Below, piece after piece: positions 1 through 6,302 of a stretch of DNA of 14,903 nucleotides (the stretch's first letter is position 1; each line of letters begins with the position of its first letter). A program made the translations under genes and the position numbers. Origin of the DNA: Collinsella sp. GTDB taxonomy: Bacteria > Actinomycetota > Coriobacteriia > Coriobacteriales > Coriobacteriaceae. The notes under the pieces were generated by a model that was not told where the DNA came from, made no database searches, and saw only the letters and a program-made list of their open reading frames with translations. The stretch spans positions 1-14,903 of the forward strand of contig DXMG01000042.1 in the NCBI GenBank assembly GCA_019414325.1, given 5' to 3'.

Positions 1-13
1 GTTGGGGCTCAAC

Positions 14-39
14 GAAGCAAGTGGCGCTTCTGTCTTTTT
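14..39 (+). terminator. possible intrinsic terminator of a gene upstream of the window
   Basis: A short stem (GAAGC at 14-18, GCTTC at 26-30) with a 7-nt loop is followed by a run of five T at 35-39. It could end a plus-strand gene lying left of the window. The stem is only 5 bp, so this is weak. Confidence 0.3.
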
Positions 40-78
40 GGGATCGGGGATGCGAATCAGCCTGCAGCAATGGGCCCA

Positions 79-113
79 GCTCGATTCGGGGCGCAGTGAG
101 TCCCGAATCGAGC
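79..113. repeat. perfect 12-bp inverted repeat
   Basis: GCTCGATTCGGG (79-90) and its exact reverse complement (102-113) flank an 11-nt spacer. It lies about 50 nt beyond the stop codon of the minus-strand HTH gene. Neither strand has a T-run after it, so it is not a standard intrinsic terminator. It could be a protein-binding site or an RNA stem-loop. I see no other feature in bases 1-164 apart from the weak terminator at 14-39. Confidence 0.6.
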
Positions 114-164
114 GTTCCTGGCTGCCATGCATGTCAGGTGATGAAAGCCCACAGCGGCATCGCC

Positions 165-491
165 TTACACGGCAACGGGGGCCTCTTTGGGGCGTCCCAC
201 CCTTGGTGCATCGGCGAGTCGTGCCTCGATGGAGGCTTTGGACATCATGTGCTTGGTGCCATCCTTCCATGAATCCAGCAGTCCTGCATTTAGCAGTTGT
301 GACACCCGTGCTGAGCTAACACCGAGCATACGCGCGGCATCCACTGCGGTGACGGCGGGAATGTCGCCGAGTTCGCGGTTGACGGCTACAGCGATAATCT
401 TGCCGCCGTGTCGCGGCTCATGTCCGAAGTCTGGCACGGGAAGTTCAATGCCGTCCGAATCAAAGAACTCGAATTCCCATACGTAAACCAG
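165..491 (-). CDS. small HTH DNA-binding protein, probable CTG start
   Basis: This is a 108-residue hypothetical protein with a helix-turn-helix at about residues 47-72 (VDAARMLGVSSARVSQLL), of the MerR/excisionase-like wHTH type. A basic tail (VGRPKEA) follows. It probably binds DNA as a small regulator or as an antitoxin-like partner, but no toxin gene is visible beside it. A GTG at 437 would give 90 residues but has no good ribosome binding site. In the same frame, the strong AGGAGG complement at 498-503 sits 6 nt before a CTG at 491, and a TAG stop lies just upstream. No ATG or TTG exists in the frame between 437 and 491. I therefore prefer the rare CTG start. The added N-terminus is acidic and aromatic (VYVWEFEFFDSDGIELP). 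The HTH call is fairly sure; the role is unknown. Confidence 0.65.
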   Translation of the reverse strand: MVYVWEFEFFDSDGIELPVPDFGHEPRHGGKIIAVAVNRELGDIPAVTAVDAARMLGVSSARVSQLLNAGLLDSWKDGTKHMMSKASIEARLADAPRVGRPKEAPVAV

Positions 492-513
492 GTAAGACCT
501 CCTCTAATGGCGA

Positions 514-519
514 ATAATA
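514..519 (-). promoter_or_regulatory. possible -10 box of the HTH gene
   Basis: On the minus strand the sequence reads TATTAT, 23 nt before the proposed CTG start. This would give a short leader of roughly 15 nt that just contains the AGGAGG site. No convincing -35 is visible at normal spacing. The rest of 520-640 holds no gene that I can support. Confidence 0.3.
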
Positions 520-640
520 CGAGGCGTGCTCCTAGAATATTCCGGTCGCATCGATGCAGCTGAGCATACCTATCTTAAAGCCTCGCGCGGACACGAATTG
601 CTGTGCTGTCTGACATCATCGCATGGGGCCTTGCGGTGGT

Positions 641-646
641 TAAAAT
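641..646 (+). promoter_or_regulatory. possible -10 box of the PH-like gene
   Basis: TAAAAT lies about 46 nt before the ATG at 692. If it is a -10, transcription starts near 653. That excludes the upstream in-frame GTG at 647 as a start. No clear -35 is seen at the expected spacing. Confidence 0.35.
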
Positions 647-691
647 GTGACCATAGAGGCAGTTTTAGCGAACCCCGCGGGAGTGACGCGT

Positions 692-961
692 ATGGACAAC
701 AACACGCTGCTGTTCCAGGACAAAGGTTCGGGTAGGTTTAAAGACGTCAAGATCTACCTTAACCGCATCGAGGTGCTCAAGAAGGGCACTTTTGGTGGCA
801 AGCACACCGAGATTGTTTATCTTAAGGACATTACGGGGGTCAGCAGGATCAAGGGCCGCGACGTTTTCCTACGTAACAGGCTGTTGACTGCCTGTGTCTT
901 TAGTCTGAGCAGCCGCTCCCAAGCTCAGGAGTTCGTGAATGCGCTGAACATGGTGATGTAG
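692..961 (+). CDS. small PH-like domain protein (hypothetical)
   Basis: This is an 89-residue soluble protein with no signal peptide or membrane segment. It alternates short beta strands and ends in an amphipathic helix (SRSQAQEFVNALNMVM). That matches the seven-strand plus C-terminal-helix layout of bacterial PH-like domains such as DUF4429. The core pattern is 'LLFQDKGSGRFKDVKIYLNR' followed by 'EIVYLKDITGV'. The fold call rests on pattern, not on a recognised family, so the function is unknown. ATG 692 is preferred because GGGAG lies about 7-10 nt before it; the GTG at 647 would add 15 residues. The gene converges on the phospholipase gene, with a shared hairpin between them. Confidence 0.6.
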   Translation: MDNNTLLFQDKGSGRFKDVKIYLNRIEVLKKGTFGGKHTEIVYLKDITGVSRIKGRDVFLRNRLLTACVFSLSSRSQAQEFVNALNMVM

Positions 962-993
962 CCGATAACGGTGTTCGGGCTAAGGTAAAAATC

Positions 994-1020
994 GGGGCGC
1001 AGAACGGTATTCTGCGCCCC
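994..1020 (-). terminator. strong hairpin terminator between convergent genes
   Basis: An 11-bp perfect stem (GGGGCGCAGAA at 994-1004, complement at 1010-1020) encloses a 5-nt loop. On the minus strand it is followed by ATTTTTACC, a good U-tract, so it ends the phospholipase transcript about 40 nt past its stop codon. On the plus strand it is followed by CCCAATTG, so it is a weaker terminator for the PH-like gene. Confidence 0.8.
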
Positions 1021-1056
1021 CCCAATTGAGTCGATGTGTCTAAAAGGCGGGCTTGC

Positions 1057-3546
1057 CTATTCGCTGTCGTCCCCAACGTTTTCGCGGTCATTGGCAAGCA
1101 TCGCCGCGCCGGCGACCGTTGTCGCCACGGCGGCGGCAGCGAGCCCGGCGGCAACGCCAGAGCCGTCGCCCGTGTCGGCGAGTTTTCCGGTCGAGCCCTT
1201 GCTCTTGTTGCCGCCGCCGTTCTTGTCGGCGCCGTCTGCGTTGGAACCCGTGCCGCTACCGGTGCCGCCTGCACTGCCCGAGGCCGCTACGGTAAAGCTT
1301 GCGGCTCCATCGCTGGCGAGCGTGTAGTTTTGCGCCGCGTCGCCCAACAGACCTTTCGCACGCACCCAATACGTCCCCGCGGCAAATGCCTCGCCCTCGG
1401 CCATTGCCGTGCCCGGAGCGCCGTCCGCGTCGTGCACAAACTCGAGCTGGGCGGTGCAGGCGTCGGTTTCGAGCTTGCCCTCGAGTGATGCCGCAATCTT
1501 GGCGCGCACGTCTTCGCCGGCCTTAAGGCCTTCGAGTCCCTCAAAATGGGGCGTCAGCGCGAGCGGATCGATATCGATGGGCACAGAGCCCTGCAGCCCC
1601 GTAACGGTCTCGTTGCCCAGGGCGTCGACATCCACGTATTCAATGGCAAACGCATGGCCCGAAGCTGTCGCGTTGAGCGCGTTGCTGCTGTCGGCAAGGC
1701 GGAAATGACCCTCGCCAACGGTCTTGCCATCCTGGAATGAGGCATCGCTCAGCGAGTCGCCGTACGTCATGCGCATGCGGGTCGGGAGATAGTACGGGAG
1801 ATAGTACGAAGCCGTCTGCTTGTGCTCCGTATCGTAATTGCGCTGATAGATGCTCCGGGCCAGCGCCGCATCAACAAAGTCGGATGCGATGATGCCAATG
1901 TGCTTGAGGTAATCTGACTTTGTATCCTCGATGCCGCTGGGATTGATGTACGGGCTCTTATACAGATGCTCGTTGACTACTCGTGCCGAGGTAAAAGGAT
2001 TGCCTCCGTGCGACAAGCCCGTGCAGCTGGTGTAGTTGATAGACCAGCAACGCTCCAGGACTTTCTCCTTGGCCCCGTTATCGTCCTCGACATCTACCTC
2101 GTTGCGCGTGCGCCCGGACGTTTCCTTCAGCGCATTATCGACCCAGCTGAGCTTGTCGGTTCCCGTGAGTTTGTACTTGTCCTGGGCGTATACCTTGGTG
2201 CAATAGGGCTCTTTATCGCCTGTTTCCCCCGCGGCTTCAAAGCCCCGCGCGTCTTGGACGAGACACATAGTGGCGCTGTCGGAGTGAGCCTTGATCTTGT
2301 CATCCCATTCGGTAAGGTCGAGGCCCCACGTGTGGCCGCTTACACTGTTGCCGGCGAGCCTAAATCGACGCAGCAGAACGATCTTTCCGCGCACCTCGTG
2401 TAGCGTGGGGATTCGGCTCGACGTATAGAACAGTTTGGGGTTGTCGTCCAAAACCTTGGCGAAAGCCGTCGTAACACTTTCGTCGGTAGCCTCGTCGTTG
2501 CCTCGTGATACAAGCATGATGAGCGCTTCTGTCGGGTTTTCGTTCAAAAACGTTTTGAAGTAGCCTATGACATCGGAAAGATGCATAAAGTACGCGTCTT
2601 TTTTGAGCAGGTAGTAATCCCCGTGGTCGATACCGGGGTTGTCGCCCTTTCCGAGCCGGATATCAAAATAGCGAATGCCTTCGAGCAACTGCGTGGGAAT
2701 GTAATCCTGCTGGCATTTTACTTGCGAGGATTGGGGCTCGGTGTCGTTGTCCACACTGCAAGTGCTCGAATCGTGCGTGCCCGGGATGCTCAGCTCGTCG
2801 AGGAACTTATTGTCGTCGACGTATTTCATCCAACATGGCCCATCGACGTAGCTGCTGTACGTGATCCAGTCGAGGCTGCTAACCGTGGCATCGTTCTTTT
2901 TCATGTCGTAACCGATAAGTTCGAGCTCCCACGGAATGCTCTTACTCTTATGGCAGATCTTATTGTTGTCCTGGTCTTTGCCGTTCGATTCTATTGCCAA
3001 GTACTTAATGTCTTTTTTCTCGGTTTCTTTCTCGACCGTGCGGTCTCGGATGATATAGGTTCCGTTTGATTGGCGCTCGAACGCAAAAGCGCGGCTGGGC
3101 TTGTTGTCATACTCGCCGCCCCATACGTGGATGACCTTTCCATCTTTGTCCGAGTCGTCGTCGACCGACCAAATGCTGTAGCCCGTCTTTTTATGCTCTT
3201 CGAAATTGAGCAAGGTGCGGATAGCATACCAGTTTGTATCGTCATTCTTGGTCGTTACGTTCTCAAGGATGAGCTTGTTGGACGTACCGTCATTAAACAG
3301 GTGGCAGACGTTGCCGCGAACGTTGCCGTCTTGGTTGACGCTTGCAGTACGAAAATAGTCCGCGGGGCGAAGGCGAATGACGAAATTACCGAGGTGCTCC
3401 GCCGGTTTGGGCGTGTCGTCTGCAAATGCCGCTCGCAGGGGAATGCCCGGTGCCGCGGTTTCTGGCAGGCTTGCAAGTGGCGACAGCGCCGCAAGACCTA
3501 AGCCCAGCGTAAATGCTCGGCGGCTGATGGCATGGTGTTCGGTCAT
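1057..3546 (-). CDS. Tat-exported PI-specific phospholipase C-like protein with lectin-like domain and LAxTG wall anchor
   Basis: This 829-residue protein starts at ATG 3546, 4-5 nt after GGAGGAG; an upstream ATG at 3591 lacks this site. A twin-arginine signal (SRRAFTLGLGLAAL, R9-R10) probably ends at AFA/DD near residue 42. Residues about 50-235 look like a ricin-type beta-trefoil (HVWGGEYDNKPSRAFAFE, GTYIIRD). The PI-PLC X domain spans about 245-590, with both catalytic-type histidines: H258 in PGTHDSS and H308 in DHG. R297 lies in YFDIRLGKG, and there is a typical FLNENPTEALIML segment. A beta-sandwich-like spacer follows, then a Gly/Ser-rich linker, then LADTG at 789-793, a hydrophobic stretch and an acidic tail. 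The family cleaves phosphatidylinositol or GPI-type lipids. Here it probably acts at the cell surface on host or dietary lipids, which is inference. It is monocistronic. Confidence 0.85.
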   Translation of the reverse strand: MTEHHAISRRAFTLGLGLAALSPLASLPETAAPGIPLRAAFADDTPKPAEHLGNFVIRLRPADYFRTASVNQDGNVRGNVCHLFNDGTSNKLILENVTTKNDDTNWYAIRTLLNFEEHKKTGYSIWSVDDDSDKDGKVIHVWGGEYDNKPSRAFAFERQSNGTYIIRDRTVEKETEKKDIKYLAIESNGKDQDNNKICHKSKSIPWELELIGYDMKKNDATVSSLDWITYSSYVDGPCWMKYVDDNKFLDELSIPGTHDSSTCSVDNDTEPQSSQVKCQQDYIPTQLLEGIRYFDIRLGKGDNPGIDHGDYYLLKKDAYFMHLSDVIGYFKTFLNENPTEALIMLVSRGNDEATDESVTTAFAKVLDDNPKLFYTSSRIPTLHEVRGKIVLLRRFRLAGNSVSGHTWGLDLTEWDDKIKAHSDSATMCLVQDARGFEAAGETGDKEPYCTKVYAQDKYKLTGTDKLSWVDNALKETSGRTRNEVDVEDDNGAKEKVLERCWSINYTSCTGLSHGGNPFTSARVVNEHLYKSPYINPSGIEDTKSDYLKHIGIIASDFVDAALARSIYQRNYDTEHKQTASYYLPYYLPTRMRMTYGDSLSDASFQDGKTVGEGHFRLADSSNALNATASGHAFAIEYVDVDALGNETVTGLQGSVPIDIDPLALTPHFEGLEGLKAGEDVRAKIAASLEGKLETDACTAQLEFVHDADGAPGTAMAEGEAFAAGTYWVRAKGLLGDAAQNYTLASDGAASFTVAASGSAGGTGSGTGSNADGADKNGGGNKSKGSTGKLADTGDGSGVAAGLAAAAVATTVAGAAMLANDRENVGDDSE

Positions 3547-3589
3547 AACTCCTCCATTCGCAGCGTGCGGCTGTACGCTCGTTTTGGAC

Positions 3590-3595
3590 ACTATA
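3590..3595 (-). promoter_or_regulatory. possible -10 box of the phospholipase gene
   Basis: The minus strand reads GGCAGTATAGTGTCC, with TATAGT about 44 nt before the ATG. No clear -35 is visible. The rest of 3547-3756 shows no gene. Confidence 0.35.
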
Positions 3596-3750
3596 CTGCC
3601 CAGATGTTTAAAGGCGTCGGCTTAATTGCCTGCGCGGCGCTATAAATCGGCGGGCGGACGTGTTGGGATGCTTGCCCATTTTGTGTCGCCACCGCGCTTG
3701 GGGGAGTGGTTTTGGTGCCCGGCGCCTTTGCGCTCGTTAGCTACCGGCAT

Positions 3751-3782
3751 AAGAAAGGGAGGGCCGGTGATGCGGCCCTCCC
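3751..3782 (-). terminator. hairpin terminator of lipoprotein gene 1
   Basis: GGGAGGGCCG (3757-3766) pairs perfectly with CGGCCCTCCC (3773-3782) around a 6-nt loop. On the minus strand TTTCTT follows. It sits about 73 nt past the lipoprotein stop codon. Its stem closely resembles the one at 4592-4621. Confidence 0.75.
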
Positions 3783-3854
3783 TTGGTGCGAGGCGCTGGG
3801 CCACCGTCGCTTGCTTGCGCTGCGCCCATGTTTCCCGTTGCGCTCGCCAGTCGC

Positions 3855-4448
3855 TTAGCGCTTGATCTCGATATCGTCGAGCTTGACGTCCATGGCCTCA
3901 GTCTTGGCCTTGGCGATGTCATCGGCAAATTCCAGGGACTTCATCATGGCTTCGACGGCGTCCTTGTGCTCCTCGACGTTGTCGATGCGCACGTACACGC
4001 TGCCGCCCTCAACGTCGGTGAAGTACTCGGTCGTCACGCCGCCCGAGTGCGTAAAGTAGGCGCTGCGCCAGGTCTTGCCGTTGTATTTAACGGGGTCGCT
4101 TTCGGTCCATCCGGAGTTGGCCTTCCACTTTGCCTCGTAGTCGAACAGCTCGTCGGCGTTCTTGTCGGGGTCGAAGACAGGAATGAAGCGGTCGCTCGCG
4201 TGTTCGCTTTCGGTGAACTTAAACTGGGCCCTGTCGGCCGTGTCGCCGGCAACGTCGGTAATCTCGACGCCCTCGGGGACCTCGACCTTAAACCAAATGA
4301 AGTCGGTCCTCATATCCACGGCTGACTTTTCTGCTCCGCCGCCACCGCTGCTGCCGGTAGCGCCACCGCTTCCGCCACAGCCCACCAGGGCAACCGCGGC
4401 AAAGAGGCTGATGCAGAGGGTGAGAATCGCTAAGGCCTTCTTTTTCAT
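3855..4448 (-). CDS. lipoprotein of unknown function, paralogue 1
   Basis: This 197-residue protein begins MKKKALAILTLCISLFAA and has a lipobox ending in LVGC (Cys about 24). A Gly/Ser linker follows, so it is a membrane-anchored extracellular lipoprotein. The mature domain starts near TDFIWFKVEVPEGVEI and contains YNGKTWRSAYF and FTDVEGGSVYVRIDN. The end is an Asp/Glu/Lys-rich helix (SLEFADDIAKAKTE). It is clearly paralogous to the next gene upstream (4692-5291). I do not recognise a characterised family. The beta-rich domain could be a small binding or surface module. The start is set by GAGGAGG 9-10 nt before the ATG. It has its own upstream element and its own terminator, so it is probably transcribed alone. 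Confidence 0.8.
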   Translation of the reverse strand: MKKKALAILTLCISLFAAVALVGCGGSGGATGSSGGGGAEKSAVDMRTDFIWFKVEVPEGVEITDVAGDTADRAQFKFTESEHASDRFIPVFDPDKNADELFDYEAKWKANSGWTESDPVKYNGKTWRSAYFTHSGGVTTEYFTDVEGGSVYVRIDNVEEHKDAVEAMMKSLEFADDIAKAKTEAMDVKLDDIEIKR

Positions 4449-4520
4449 GGTCGTGTCCTCCTCGATCTGTAACCGCCCATGGATTACCTGCCTTTACTGT
4501 ACGCGTGGACGGCTCGCTAG

Positions 4521-4539
4521 GGTGGGCCATGTGTCCCAT
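4521..4539. repeat. 19-bp shared upstream element, copy 1
   Basis: GGTGGGCCATGTGTCCCAT lies 73 nt upstream of lipoprotein 1 and is identical to 5488-5506. Its core is an imperfect palindrome of the form TGGGnCAnnTGnCCCA. A candidate operator. Confidence 0.6.
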
Positions 4540-4591
4540 TCTGAGGGCCGGATTTGCGCCGACAAGTGGCAATATGCGCGGGTCCAAAAGA

Positions 4592-4621
4592 GGGGAGGGC
4601 CGATGCCTGTCGGCCCTTCCC
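4592..4621 (-). terminator. hairpin terminator of lipoprotein gene 2
   Basis: A 12-bp stem with one G-T wobble (4592-4603 with 4610-4621) encloses a 6-nt loop, TGCCTG. On the minus strand CCTCTTTTGG follows, giving a T-run. It lies about 71 nt past the stop codon of the gene at 4692-5291. Confidence 0.7.
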
Positions 4622-4691
4622 GGGGTTGGGTGCCCGTTGCTTTAATGGGGCGCATGTGCGCAGGTGCGCGTAGGCGCGTGCGGGTGTCCCG

Positions 4692-5291
4692 TTACTTGAG
4701 CTCGATGCTCGAAATCTCGACTTCGCGCGCCTCGGAAACTGCCTCTGCCATGTCATCGGGGAATTCGACGGAGTTGAGGAGCGCCTCGGCTTCTTTCTTG
4801 TGCTGGTCGAAGTTCGAGATGAGGACGTAGACGCTTCCTGGTTCAACGTCGGTAAAAAGGATGGTTGAGATGCCGCTGTTGTCTTCGTACGTTCCGACGA
4901 GCCACGTCCTGCCGTTATACTCGACGGACCCGCCGTCCTTCCACTGGAACGTATCACCTTTCTTTTCTGTCTGGTCGGCGTGGGATTCCTCGGCAGTCAG
5001 CGCTTTTTTCCAAACGGGGATAAAACGATCGGCCGAGGCGTTCTCGTCTTCGGGGAAGGTGAGCTGGACCCTGTCGGCATTCTTGCCGGCGGAGTCGCTT
5101 ACGCCGACGCCCGCGGGCATCTCGACCTTAAACCAGATAAAGTCGGTCTTCTTGGCGACGGGGGCCTTTTCCTTGCTCTCGCTCTTGGTGCTGCCGCCTC
5201 CGCCCGATGCGCTCCCGCCGCAGCCGACAAGGGCAAACGCGGCAAAGAGGGCGATGCAAAGGGAAAGGATCGATAGGGTCTTTTTCTTCAT
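4692..5291 (-). CDS. lipoprotein of unknown function, paralogue 2
   Basis: This 199-residue protein begins MKKKTLSILSLCIALFAAFA and has a lipobox LVGC (Cys about 24), then a Gly/Ser/Lys-rich linker. The mature domain starts KKTDFIWFKVEMPAGVGV. It shares with paralogue 1 the blocks ADRvQ, ASADRFIPV, YNGRTW, LFTDVEPGSVYV and a terminal SVEFPDD helix. A duplication is therefore evident, but the copies have diverged widely between the blocks. An ATG 24 codons upstream (5363) is in frame but would put a hydrophilic tail before the signal peptide. AGGAGG 9 nt before 5291 decides the start. Function unknown. The leader back to the shared 19-bp element is about 197 nt, longer than for paralogue 1. 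Confidence 0.8.
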   Translation of the reverse strand: MKKKTLSILSLCIALFAAFALVGCGGSASGGGGSTKSESKEKAPVAKKTDFIWFKVEMPAGVGVSDSAGKNADRVQLTFPEDENASADRFIPVWKKALTAEESHADQTEKKGDTFQWKDGGSVEYNGRTWLVGTYEDNSGISTILFTDVEPGSVYVLISNFDQHKKEAEALLNSVEFPDDMAEAVSEAREVEISSIELK

Positions 5292-5487
5292 GGTGGCGTC
5301 CTCCTTGTCTGCCAGGGACATCGTGTGCCGCGGATCGCTGGGGCAGCGGTTACGCGTGCACATGATGCCTTTGTTTACCGTGCGGTTATTCCTCCATTCG
5401 TCGTCCGGTGCCGTGATGAGCTTGCCCCAACATAGGGCTCCTTACCTATATGTATGCCCCAGTTGCCGTCGTCCGGGAGTCTCGAAA

Positions 5488-5506
5488 GGTGGGCCATGTG
5501 TCCCAT
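5488..5506. repeat. 19-bp shared upstream element, copy 2
   Basis: This is an exact copy of 4521-4539. It lies in the divergent region between lipoprotein 2 (minus) and fchA (plus), 197 nt from the former and 56 nt left of the fchA -35 candidate. The 376-nt gap 5292-5667 otherwise holds the fchA promoter and leader hairpin. A short minus-strand reading frame there is not convincing. Confidence 0.6.
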
Positions 5507-5561
5507 GTTTGCGTTGCTGTCGCCTATCGTGTGCCATAGAAATCCGCGATGGCCAGGTGCG

Positions 5562-5590
5562 CTGACGCCCATGTGCTTATGGGCTAGACT
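5562..5590 (+). promoter_or_regulatory. fchA-folD promoter with a palindrome in the spacer
   Basis: CTGACG (5562-5567) and TAGACT (5585-5590) are separated by exactly 17 nt. Each matches four of six consensus bases. GCCCAT (5567-5572) and ATGGGC (5579-5584) form a perfect inverted repeat filling the spacer, a classic place for a repressor operator. The predicted start of transcription is near 5597. Confidence 0.5.
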
Positions 5591-5616
5591 AAGCACCATT
5601 ATGTGATCGATGCGGT

Positions 5617-5640
5617 CGGTCGGCGGTTGCCGCTCGACCG
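5617..5640 (+). promoter_or_regulatory. stem-loop in the fchA leader
   Basis: CGGTCGGCGG (5617-5626) pairs with CCGCTCGACCG (5630-5640), with one bulged base and a 3-nt loop. No T-run follows, so it is not a terminator. It could be a leader structure affecting stability or translation. Confidence 0.4.
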
Positions 5641-5667
5641 ATGTATATGACTTGAAGGTGCATGCGT

Positions 5668-6300
5668 ATGAGCCAAGAGATGATGGACAAGACCTGCCGC
5701 GGGTTTGCCGAGGCGCTGGCCGCGCGCGAGCCGGTTCCCGGCGGTGGCAGCGCGAGCGCCTTTGTGGGCGCGCTGGGCGCCTCGCTGTGTGGAATGGTTG
5801 CCCGCTACGGTGCGACCAATCCCGCGCTTGCTGATCGTGCGGATGACCTGACGCGCGCGTTTGCCCAGGCGGATGAGCTGGCCCAGGAGCTTGTCGAGTT
5901 GGTTTCCGAGGACGTTCGTGCCTACAGGCGGGTGTCCGCGGCGTACGGTATTCCGCGTGACGATCCGGCTCGAGCGACCGCGATTCAGGATGCGCTGCAT
6001 GTGGCCGCTATGCCGCCGTATCGCATTATGGATGCCTGCGGGCGCGCACTGGCGCTGCTCGAGGACATGGCCGACAAGGGTTCGCGTCAGCTGCTGTCCG
6101 ATGTGGCGTGCGGCGCTGTGTTCTGCCGTGCCGCCATGCAGGGCGCGAGCTTGACGCTCTTTGCCAACACCACGTCTATGAAGGACCGCGCTCGTGCTGA
6201 GGAGCTCGAGGCGGCGTGTGATGAGTTGCTCGACATATGGTTGCCGCGCGCCGATGCGCTGGCGCGCCGCGCCTCCGACGCTGCAAGGAAGAGAGGATAG
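5668..6300 (+). CDS. fchA: methenyl-THF cyclohydrolase / cyclodeaminase-family protein
   Basis: This 210-residue soluble protein belongs to the formiminotransferase-cyclodeaminase C-terminal (FTCD_C) family. The diagnostic PGGGSASAF motif lies at about residues 24-32, followed by GALGASLCGMVARY. It is all-helical with the usual length of about 210. Stand-alone members next to folD act as 5,10-methenyl-THF cyclohydrolase (FchA), or as formimino-THF cyclodeaminase in histidine breakdown. No formiminotransferase or hut gene is nearby and folD follows 2 nt later, so FchA is favoured. ATG 5668 is chosen because AAGG ends 9 nt before it. ATG 5662 (two residues longer) is only 3 nt from that site. 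The operon partner lacks cyclohydrolase residues, which fits this job. Confidence 0.85.
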   Translation: MSQEMMDKTCRGFAEALAAREPVPGGGSASAFVGALGASLCGMVARYGATNPALADRADDLTRAFAQADELAQELVELVSEDVRAYRRVSAAYGIPRDDPARATAIQDALHVAAMPPYRIMDACGRALALLEDMADKGSRQLLSDVACGAVFCRAAMQGASLTLFANTTSMKDRARAEELEAACDELLDIWLPRADALARRASDAARKRG

Positions 6301-6302
6301 CC

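Noticed and set aside
2..486. Plus-strand frames opposite the HTH gene
   Set aside because: They have no ribosome sites or protein-like composition, and the minus strand has a recognisable HTH.
5375..5599. 74-codon minus-strand frame between lipoprotein 2 and fchA, containing MGHMAH
   Set aside because: The similar string in a shadow frame near 4520 comes from the shared 19-bp DNA element, not from protein conservation. It also overlaps the fchA promoter.
5613..5640. Stem-loop before fchA as a terminator or riboswitch
   Set aside because: No T-run follows and no known riboswitch core is present. It is kept only as a leader hairpin.
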